Shown here one piece after another: positions 57,659-64,000 of a stretch of 64,000 bases of DNA; the stretch's first letter is position 1; every line of letters begins with the position of its first letter. This DNA is from Chryseobacterium cheonjiense. Its GTDB lineage: Bacteria > Bacteroidota > Bacteroidia > Flavobacteriales > Weeksellaceae. Under the pieces are notes generated by a model, which did no database searches, had not been told where the DNA came from, and worked only from the letters and a program-made list of their open reading frames with translations. The stretch lies in contig NZ_JABBGF010000001.1 in assembly GCF_012927265.1 (NCBI RefSeq), positions 618,502-682,501 of the forward strand, in the 5' to 3' direction. Made by a program: the position numbers and the translations under genes.

Positions 57659-59263
57659 TTATTCATTTCCATTGAAATCTTCTTGCTTACAAATATATAA
57701 CGTAATGCCATTAATGTTTTTATCAGAGACTTTATAAAGATTGAATTGCCATCCGTTCAAAATCCATGATTCAAAATCCAATTTGTCAGAGGGAATTTTT
57801 ACATCAACTTTTTCTCCTTTTTCAATGAATGCTTGTCGAATCTCTTTATATTTCTTTTTGAAGTATTTATCACTTTCAATACTATTTTCGTTTTCTATTG
57901 GGAAATATTTTTTTTCACTGTTATTAAAGAATTTTGTTTTATCCCATTCAATAAAGATTGCTTTTAATTGATCATCTGTTGTAAATAAATATTCAATATT
58001 TTGAGTTAAGAATTCGTTTTCACTTTTTATATAATTAATAGTGTTGATATTTATATTTTTATACTTTTCTGGGTAATAACCATTATGATTAATGTTGTTT
58101 CTGTAGAATAAAATGTCAGTACCTTTGGTTGATTCTTCAAACATAGTAACATCTTTCTTCAAAATGTTTTTTCTTTCATATAAATTAGATATCAATTTTG
58201 TAATACTATCTGACTTAACATATTGTAGAGTGTCATATATATAATGGACTTTTGTTATATCTATATTTTTATTGGCAACTTCAATAAAACCATCCGAATT
58301 ATAACCATTCTTGAATCTGAGAAATCTATAATTGCTTTTTGAAGTCCTATATTGATTATACCATTTAAATATATTGTATTTTTCGTTAAATTTATAAACA
58401 ATATCAACTTGATCTTTATTGATTTTTGTAATGGCAGTTTTATCTTTTAATTGTGTAATATGATATAGCTGATGATCTGTTGGAAATGAAGATAAAAATC
58501 TATATTTAAGATTATCATAAACTTTTTCTGAATGATACGAATCATCGCTAATAGAGTCTTTATAAATAAAACTCACGCCCTTGAAGTAATCATAAGAATC
58601 AAATATTTTATCATGCTTGTTGACGTAATAATAATTTTGTCCGGAGCTGCACGCTGTGAGATTTTTAGGATCCGAAATTTCAGCGATTGAATTAAAGCTG
58701 GTGAGATAAAATTTTCCATCTGCAAAATTGGTATTGGTGCCATTAATGCTTGTAAAATACTGCTTTTTATCTTTTTTATTTATAAACCATGTTGCCTGTC
58801 CCCATTCTCCGAAGTCCTTGTACATTACCTGATAGTTTTGATCTTCATAAACAATATCATTTCCTTTAACCGTTTTATTAAATGTATGTGTTATAAAGTC
58901 AAGAACATATCTTGTGTTAAACTGATCTACTATGTAGATTTTTCCCTCATATTCAAACAGGTCCAGATAAAAACTGTCGTGTAATTCTTTCGGTAGTTGT
59001 TCTGCGTGTAAAATTTTACCCAGAGTATTATAAACAATTAAATATTTTTGAGTTTGCCCAAAATGGTTCATTTGCCTTTCTTCAAAAATTGAATAAAAAT
59101 CATCATTAAATTTTGTGGATGTCAACATGCTGATTGTTGAAGCAGGCCTGACAATTCCATTTAAATTAATTTTAATTTTGCTTTCCTTAAGGTTAAACTT
59201 TTGACTGTAGTTTTTGGAAGAAAATAAAATGCATAAGAAGATTAACAATTGTAAATATTTCAT
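57659..59263 (-). CDS. Exported protein of unknown function, 534 aa
   Basis: The protein has a signal peptide (about 1-20, SSKNYSQ) and no sorting domain. The mature chain is rich in Asn, Lys, Tyr, Asp and Phe, with many short strand-forming repeats (YLIVYNTLGKILH, YEGKIYIVDQFN, ADGKFYLTSFN) that suggest a beta-propeller-like fold. No known family is recognised. It is flanked by small gaps and stands apart from DUF4349 and prfC. It is more AT-rich than its neighbours, which suggests an accessory gene. Confidence 0.65.
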   Translation of the reverse strand: MKYLQLLIFLCILFSSKNYSQKFNLKESKIKINLNGIVRPASTISMLTSTKFNDDFYSIFEERQMNHFGQTQKYLIVYNTLGKILHAEQLPKELHDSFYLDLFEYEGKIYIVDQFNTRYVLDFITHTFNKTVKGNDIVYEDQNYQVMYKDFGEWGQATWFINKKDKKQYFTSINGTNTNFADGKFYLTSFNSIAEISDPKNLTACSSGQNYYYVNKHDKIFDSYDYFKGVSFIYKDSISDDSYHSEKVYDNLKYRFLSSFPTDHQLYHITQLKDKTAITKINKDQVDIVYKFNEKYNIFKWYNQYRTSKSNYRFLRFKNGYNSDGFIEVANKNIDITKVHYIYDTLQYVKSDSITKLISNLYERKNILKKDVTMFEESTKGTDILFYRNNINHNGYYPEKYKNININTINYIKSENEFLTQNIEYLFTTDDQLKAIFIEWDKTKFFNNSEKKYFPIENENSIESDKYFKKKYKEIRQAFIEKGEKVDVKIPSDKLDFESWILNGWQFNLYKVSDKNINGITLYICKQEDFNGNE

Positions 59264-59321
59264 GGTGCCTTTTTAAAGATTTTACAAATATATAATCTAA
59301 TAAAACAAGTCTAAAATAAAA

Positions 59322-59350
59322 CAAAAAATCCGCAGAAAATTCCGCGGATT
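59322..59350 (-). terminator. Terminator of prfC
   Basis: On the minus strand AATCCGCGGA and TCTGCGGATT pair (one G-T) around ATTT and are followed by TTTTTG, starting 26 bases after the prfC stop. Confidence 0.8.
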
Positions 59351-59375
59351 AAATATATAAATTAATTATTTTTAA

Positions 59376-60971
59376 TTAAGCATTCCTGAATTCACTGATG
59401 AAATGCAGTTTCACATTAGGGAATTTTTCCTGGGTCATATGAATGGTAAACGAAGAATCAGCAAGGAAAACCAATTGATTGTATTTGTCTCTCGCTAAAA
59501 ATCGCTGTTTTAATCTCGCAAATTCTTTGAACTCTTCAGACTTTTCGTCGGCCTCAACCCAGCACGCTTTGTGCATAGAAAGCGGTTCGTAAGTACATTT
59601 TGCACCATATTCATGTTCCAGACGGTACTGGATTACTTCATACTGAAGGGCACCTACTGTTCCGATAATCTTCCTGCCGTTCATTTCCAGCGTAAACAGC
59701 TGTGCAACACCTTCATCCATCAGCTGATCGATGCCTTTTGCCAGTTGTTTTGCCTTTAACGGATCGCTGTTATTAATATATCGGAAATGTTCAGGAGAGA
59801 AGCTCGGGATTCCTTTGAAATTCAACTTTTCACCACCTGTCAGTGTATCACCGATCCTGAAATTTCCTGTATCATGAAGTCCCACAATATCTCCGGGAAA
59901 ACTTTCTTCCACCACTTCTTTTTTATCTGCAAAGAATGCATTGGGTGAAGAGAACTTCATTTTTTTACCCTCTCTTACCAGTAGATAATTTTCGTTTCTT
60001 TTAAAAGTTCCTGAAACAATTTTCACGAAAGCCAGTCGGTCTCTGTGTTTTGGGTCCATATTCGCATGTATTTTGAACACAAAACCGGTGAACAGATTCT
60101 CTTCAGGCTTTACCAGACGCGTATCGCTTTCTTTTGGCTGAGGCATCGGTGCAATATCGATGAAGGCGTCAAGCAATTCACGTACTCCGAAATTATTCAA
60201 TGCCGAACCGAAGAACACAGGCTGAAGATCCCCTTTCATATAATCTTCACGATTAAATTCGGGATAAACCGATTGTACCAAATCCAGTTCCTCTCTTAAA
60301 GTAGCAGCTGCTTTTTCGCCGATTACTTCATCAATAGAAGCATCATTAATATCGTCAAACTTAATAGCTTCACCAACTTTCTGCTTTTTCTCTTCCAGGA
60401 ACAGCTGGATATTATTTTCCCAGATGTTGTAAATTCCCTGGAAATCACTTCCCATACCAATCGGTAATGAAAGCGGAACAACAGTTAATCCCAGTTTCTG
60501 CTCAACCTCGTCTAAAAGGTCAAATGCATCCTTACCCTCACGGTCAAGCTTATTGATGAAAACGAGCATCGGGATGTTTCGCATTCTGCACACCTGTACC
60601 AATTTTTCAGTCTGTTCCTCAACTCCCTTTGCAACGTCTATTACAACGATTACCGAGTCTACGGCCGTCAGAGTTCTGTATGTGTCTTCAGCAAAATCCT
60701 TGTGTCCCGGAGTATCAAGAATATTGATTTTATGATCTCTGTATTCAAAAGCAAGTACGGAAGTTGCAACGGAGATCCCTCTCTGTCTTTCAATTTCCAT
60801 GAAGTCGGAGGTAGCTCCCTTTTTTATTTTATTGGATTTTACCGCTCCCGCTTCCTGGATGGCCCCTCCGAAAAGAAGCAGCTTTTCCGTAAGCGTCGTC
60901 TTTCCGGCATCGGGGTGAGAAATAATCCCGAAAGTTTTTCTTTTCTCTATTTCTTTGATTAAGTCTGACAT
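59376..60971 (-). CDS. prfC: Peptide chain release factor 3
   Basis: The 531-residue translational GTPase has G1 SHPDAGKTT (about 19-27), the switch I region IERQRGISV, G3 DTPGHKDF and G4 NKLD. The remaining domains match RF3, ending with HYISEFR-like residues at the C-terminus. RF3 uses GTP to recycle RF1/RF2 after peptide release. The start MSDLIKEIEKRKTFGIISH is the family N-terminus. It is a single gene, divergent from the CPBP protease. Confidence 0.95.
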   Translation of the reverse strand: MSDLIKEIEKRKTFGIISHPDAGKTTLTEKLLLFGGAIQEAGAVKSNKIKKGATSDFMEIERQRGISVATSVLAFEYRDHKINILDTPGHKDFAEDTYRTLTAVDSVIVVIDVAKGVEEQTEKLVQVCRMRNIPMLVFINKLDREGKDAFDLLDEVEQKLGLTVVPLSLPIGMGSDFQGIYNIWENNIQLFLEEKKQKVGEAIKFDDINDASIDEVIGEKAAATLREELDLVQSVYPEFNREDYMKGDLQPVFFGSALNNFGVRELLDAFIDIAPMPQPKESDTRLVKPEENLFTGFVFKIHANMDPKHRDRLAFVKIVSGTFKRNENYLLVREGKKMKFSSPNAFFADKKEVVEESFPGDIVGLHDTGNFRIGDTLTGGEKLNFKGIPSFSPEHFRYINNSDPLKAKQLAKGIDQLMDEGVAQLFTLEMNGRKIIGTVGALQYEVIQYRLEHEYGAKCTYEPLSMHKACWVEADEKSEEFKEFARLKQRFLARDKYNQLVFLADSSFTIHMTQEKFPNVKLHFISEFRNA

Positions 60972-61114
60972 ATCGTATTTTGAAGTTGCAAAAATCGTAA
61001 TTTTTAATGGAATCTGAAAATGATTTCATTCAGGAAGAGATCTGTATCTCAAAAAAAGCAGTTGTTTTTTTGTACTTCATTATTCAAACAATAAAGAAAC
61101 TTCTTAAAAACTTT

Positions 61115-61122
61115 TATCTTTG
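61115..61122 (+). promoter_or_regulatory. -7 box of the CPBP protease gene
   Basis: TATCTTTG is a perfect -7 match 23 bases before the ATG at 61146. No TTTG is seen at the -33 position. Confidence 0.55.
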
Positions 61123-61145
61123 TCCGATAAATCTGAGTATAAAGT

Positions 61146-61976
61146 ATGGAAAACAGCAGATATCCGAAGTTTACATTTACATGGATAGGCGGACTTCTAT
61201 TAGTGGCTGGGATGGTAGTTGGTACCATGGCGGTATCATTTTTTAATATCTTCTGGATGTTTGCCTTCAAAGAAAGTCTGCAGTATAAAGAATGGTTCTT
61301 AATGCTTTCCAATGCCGCAGGATTTCTTACCGCTATCGCCTTTTTTGATTTTTTTATCGTAAGACCAAAAACAGGAAAAAAGCTGAATTTCAATTTTTCG
61401 CCCACAAATTTCTATACCTATCTTCTGATTTTTCCTATGATGCTCGGAATGATGTTTATTGCAGAATTTATTGCAGCACAAATTCCTACAACAGGTCCTT
61501 TTTTCGGAAAATATTATGAATTCTTTACAAAACTGATGGAGCAGCTTACCGATGACCCGGTCGTGATGATCATTACTGCAGTGATATGTGCACCTATCTT
61601 TGAGGAAATTGTTTTCCGCGGAATTATTCAGAAAGGCCTCATCAATAAAGGGGTGGAGCCCTGGAAGGCTATTATCTCCGCATCCGTAATTTTCGGTCTG
61701 GTTCATGGGAATCCCTGGCAGTTTGTAGGAGCGGTTTTATTGGGATGTGTGCTCGGTGTTGTTTACTATAAAACAAAATCTTTATTGTTGCCGATGCTGC
61801 TGCATGGGTTTAATAATTTCTGTTCAACCATATTGATTGCGTATACGAAAAACGAAAGTTTTGCAGATGCTTTTAAAATTCCCGAATGGGTAATACTTAC
61901 AGTCGGAATTCTGCTTTTTTCCATGTTTTACTACCTGTTTACAAGGAAATATAAAGTGCATTATTCTGAAATTTAA
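61146..61976 (+). CDS. CPBP family intramembrane glutamic endopeptidase
   Basis: The 276-residue membrane protein has about eight helices and the three CPBP motifs: EEIVFRG (Glu-Glu-x-x-x-Arg, about residue 152), FGLVHGNPWQ (FxxxH, about 185) and LLHGFNN (about 220). CPBP (CAAX/Abi) proteases cleave in the membrane and often process prenylated or bacteriocin-related peptides. Here no such substrate gene is adjacent; the peptide precursor is about 9 kb upstream, so a link is speculative. The start ATG at 61146 follows the -7 box. Confidence 0.88.
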   Translation: MENSRYPKFTFTWIGGLLLVAGMVVGTMAVSFFNIFWMFAFKESLQYKEWFLMLSNAAGFLTAIAFFDFFIVRPKTGKKLNFNFSPTNFYTYLLIFPMMLGMMFIAEFIAAQIPTTGPFFGKYYEFFTKLMEQLTDDPVVMIITAVICAPIFEEIVFRGIIQKGLINKGVEPWKAIISASVIFGLVHGNPWQFVGAVLLGCVLGVVYYKTKSLLLPMLLHGFNNFCSTILIAYTKNESFADAFKIPEWVILTVGILLFSMFYYLFTRKYKVHYSEI

Positions 61977-62069
61977 ATATAAACTGATTTTTAAATAAAA
62001 TTAATAAATGAACATGTGTTTCGCATTTGTTTATTTAAATTAAAAAAATAAATATAAACGAATAAGGAT

Positions 62070-62639
62070 ATGGAGTTATTGGTAGCCACCCACAACATAC
62101 ACAAAAAAGAAGAGATTCAGCAGATTTTGGGTGATGGTTTTATTGTAAAAAGCCTTACGGACTATGATATACATGAAGAAATTGTGGAAGACGGCGACTC
62201 TTTCAATGCCAATGCTTTGATTAAGGCTAAATATTGCTTTGAAAAAACAGGAATTCCAAGCCTTGGAGACGACAGCGGACTGGTTGTAGAGTCTTTGGAC
62301 GGCAGACCTGGGATTTTTTCAGCACGTTACGCCGGAGACCATGATTTTGCCAGAAATATTGAAAAAGTATTGTCGGAAATGCAGGGTGTAGAAAACAGAA
62401 AAGCTTATTTCATCACTGTTTTATGTTACTATGACGAAAACGGAGCAAAATATTTCGACGGAAGAGTGCACGGAAATCTGCTTAATGAAAATAAAGGGTT
62501 TAAAGGATTCGGTTACGATCCTATTTTTGTTCCTGAAGGATATAATAAAACCTTTGCAGAAATGGATCCCCAGGATAAAAACAAGATCAGCCACAGAAAA
62601 CAGGCATTGGATCTGTTTCTGGATTTTCTGAAAGATTAG
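62070..62639 (+). CDS. rdgB: XTP/dITP diphosphatase (non-canonical purine NTP pyrophosphatase)
   Basis: The 189-residue protein has the HAM1/RdgB motifs: THNIHKKEEI (substrate-binding T/SxNxxK), the metal-site Asp67-Asp68 in GDDSGL, the SARYAG strand, FGYDPIF near 150 and SHRKQA near 174. It hydrolyses ITP, dITP and XTP to monophosphates, keeping deaminated purines out of DNA and RNA. The length matches the family. It precedes rnz on the same strand, but a 166-base gap with a separate -7 box separates them. Confidence 0.95.
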   Translation: MELLVATHNIHKKEEIQQILGDGFIVKSLTDYDIHEEIVEDGDSFNANALIKAKYCFEKTGIPSLGDDSGLVVESLDGRPGIFSARYAGDHDFARNIEKVLSEMQGVENRKAYFITVLCYYDENGAKYFDGRVHGNLLNENKGFKGFGYDPIFVPEGYNKTFAEMDPQDKNKISHRKQALDLFLDFLKD

Positions 62640-62718
62640 TTAGGCTGAGGTTACGTAATTTAATTAATATTAAAAACGAGATAAATCTTTTAAATAATTT
62701 TTAAAAATAATTGCTTTA

Positions 62719-62766
62719 GTCTCAATCTTAACCTCAACCTTAATAAAATCTCAACCTCACTCTTAC
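62719..62766. repeat. Degenerate CTCAACCTTA-type repeats
   Basis: This stretch repeats a CTCAA(T/C)CTTA unit about four to five times with changes (CTCAATCTTA, CCTCAACCTTA, TCTCAACCTCA). A reverse-complement AGGCTGAGGTTA lies at about 62642-62653. It looks like a dispersed low-complexity element between rdgB and rnz. Confidence 0.4.
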
Positions 62767-62776
62767 CTAAATTCCG

Positions 62777-62784
62777 TACATTTG
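62777..62784 (+). promoter_or_regulatory. -7 box of rnz
   Basis: TACATTTG matches TAnnTTTG and ends 21 bases before the TTG start, giving a very short leader. Confidence 0.5.
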
Positions 62785-62805
62785 TTTATACAATAAACGA
62801 TAGAT

Positions 62806-63720
62806 TTGAGTACTTATTTAACGATATTAGGCTTTAATTCAGCAATTCCTACCATCAATTCTTCTCCTACCGCACAACTTCTGGAAATGGAAGAAAGATC
62901 TTTTCTTATCGATTGCGGAGAAGGAACACAGGTACAGCTGAGAAAAGCAAAAGCGAAATTTTCACGGATTAATCATATTTTCATTTCCCACCTTCACGGA
63001 GATCACTGCTTCGGTTTGCCGGGACTCATTGCTTCTTTCCGTCTTTTGGGAAGAGAAACGCCGCTGCATGTATACGGCCCGAAAGGAATAAAGAAAATGC
63101 TGGAAACCATCTTCACCATTACCGAAACCCATCGTGGTTTTGAGGTAGTGTACCATGAGCTTGATAAAGATTATTCCGAAAAAATTTATGAAGATAGCAG
63201 GGTAGAGGTGCATACAATTCCTTTAGATCACAGAATTTACTGCAACGGATATCTTTTTAAGGAAAAGCCGAAAGAAAGGCATCTTAATATGCAGGAAATA
63301 TCCAAATACAATGAGATCGAGACCTGTGATTATCACAATATTAAAGCAGGGAAGGATTTTGTATTAAGCGATGGGTACGTCCTTAAAAATGAAATTCTTA
63401 CAACGGATCCCGTTCCTCCGGTTTCTTATGCGTTTTGCAGCGATACGCGTTATCTTGAAAATGTAATTCCGGTTATTAAAAATGTGACGGTCCTTTATCA
63501 TGAATCCACATTTTTGCATGATTTAAAGGAAATGGCAGATTATACAGGCCATACAACCGCGCTAGAAGCGGCAATGATTGCTAAAAAAGCTGAAGTCGGA
63601 AAACTGATATTGGGACATTTTTCCAATCGATATGCAGATCTTACGGTTTTCACCGATGAAGCAAGAACTGTTTTTCCCAATACCTTCTTGCCGAAAGCAT
63701 TGGAGCCTGTGAAAATTTAA
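62806..63720 (+). CDS. rnz: Ribonuclease Z (tRNA 3'-processing endonuclease)
   Basis: The 304-residue protein is a metallo-beta-lactamase-fold tRNase Z: SHLHGDHCFGLPG (His62, His64, Asp66, His67), PLDHRI, FCSDTR and HTT. The family opens with STYLTILGFNSA, so the only suitable start is the TTG at 62806, 21 bases after the -7 box. RNase Z cuts the 3' trailer of tRNA precursors; since tRNA-Leu here lacks an encoded CCA, this enzyme is needed for such genes. The next gene follows after 5 bases. Confidence 0.94.
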   Translation: MSTYLTILGFNSAIPTINSSPTAQLLEMEERSFLIDCGEGTQVQLRKAKAKFSRINHIFISHLHGDHCFGLPGLIASFRLLGRETPLHVYGPKGIKKMLETIFTITETHRGFEVVYHELDKDYSEKIYEDSRVEVHTIPLDHRIYCNGYLFKEKPKERHLNMQEISKYNEIETCDYHNIKAGKDFVLSDGYVLKNEILTTDPVPPVSYAFCSDTRYLENVIPVIKNVTVLYHESTFLHDLKEMADYTGHTTALEAAMIAKKAEVGKLILGHFSNRYADLTVFTDEARTVFPNTFLPKALEPVKI

Positions 63721-63725
63721 AATAA

Positions 63726-64000
63726 ATGATGTTGAAATTTGAAGAATTAAAAATTTTCCTGGATGAAAAAGCAGATCAGTATAATCACCCGGGATTTATA
63801 GAAAATGATCCTATACAGATTCCGCACCGATTTACGCTGAAACAGGATATTGAAATAGCTGGTTTCCTGGCAGCTACCATTTCGTGGGGAAACCGCAAAG
63901 CAATTATAAAATCTGCGGAGAAAATGCTGGATATTATGGGAAATACACCGTATGATTTTGTTTTGAATCATTCGGAAAAAGACCTGAAATTAATTGAAAA
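63726..64000 (+). CDS. TIGR02757/DUF2400 family protein, C-terminal part outside window
   Basis: An open frame from ATG at 63726 (or 63729) begins MMLKFEELKIFLDEKADQYN and runs to the right edge with no stop, about 91 codons. PGFIENDPIQIPHRF and AGFLAATISWGNRKAI match the start of the TIGR02757 family, whose function is unknown. It begins 5 bases after rnz and is probably its operon partner. Confidence 0.7.
   Translation, partial: MMLKFEELKIFLDEKADQYNHPGFIENDPIQIPHRFTLKQDIEIAGFLAATISWGNRKAIIKSAEKMLDIMGNTPYDFVLNHSEKDLKLIE

Overview
The window looks like a chromosomal segment of a flavobacterium in the Bacteroidota, most likely Chryseobacterium or a close relative. The evidence is the low G+C content, the -7 boxes of the TAnnTTTG type, the near absence of Shine-Dalgarno sequences, six secreted proteins with type IX secretion (T9SS) C-terminal sorting domains, a GLPGLI-family protein, and a DnaE with a fused N-terminal exonuclease. 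The genus is inferred from family knowledge; no 16S gene is present.

Left part (1-26.5 kb). This is mostly scattered housekeeping and stress genes: a CDF metal transporter (cut by the left edge) behind a DUF202 membrane protein, and two separate pairs of a short-chain dehydrogenase with an AraC-type regulator (1.4-3.2 kb and 15.7-17.5 kb). It also holds tRNA-Leu(CAA), a PhnP-like metallo-hydrolase, an unknown conserved protein followed by a free-methionine-sulfoxide-reductase-like GAF protein, a BtuF-like metal receptor, MgtE, rpsO and pnp, a cold-shock-domain protein with a long leader, and a family 2 glycosyltransferase. A methionine gamma-lyase-like enzyme lies divergent from an Lrp/AsnC regulator. 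Next come a bestrophin-type channel, a fused E1 alpha/beta 2-oxoacid dehydrogenase and a T9SS-exported subtilase.

Middle (26.8-48.5 kb). After dnaE comes a tandem array of five large T9SS cargo proteins (743, 1173, 1710, 917 and 656 aa). They are built from fibronectin-III-like, MAM/adhesin-like and beta-repeat modules. Three of the spacers are 285-288 bases long and carry near-identical terminators and start regions, so the array grew by duplication of a gene-plus-spacer cassette with later module shuffling and gene conversion.

Right part (48.5-64 kb). Here are a voltage-gated-type K+ channel with a zinc-ribbon tail plus a 53-aa membrane protein, a Nif3-like protein with a coiled-coil partner that has lost its zinc ligands, and a small secreted-peptide precursor with a double-glycine-like leader in front of a GLPGLI protein. 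These are followed by long-chain acyl-CoA ligase and acyl-CoA dehydrogenase (fatty-acid oxidation), a DUF4349 protein, an unknown secreted protein, prfC, a CPBP protease, rdgB and rnz, and the start of a TIGR02757/DUF2400 gene cut by the right edge.

There is no insertion sequence, integrase, CRISPR array, prophage or rRNA operon. The most interesting signals are the precursor peptide/GLPGLI pair with a hairpin-rich leader, the perfect 25-bp GC-rich hairpin with distinctive flanks at 21.0-21.1 kb, and the duplicated T9SS array.
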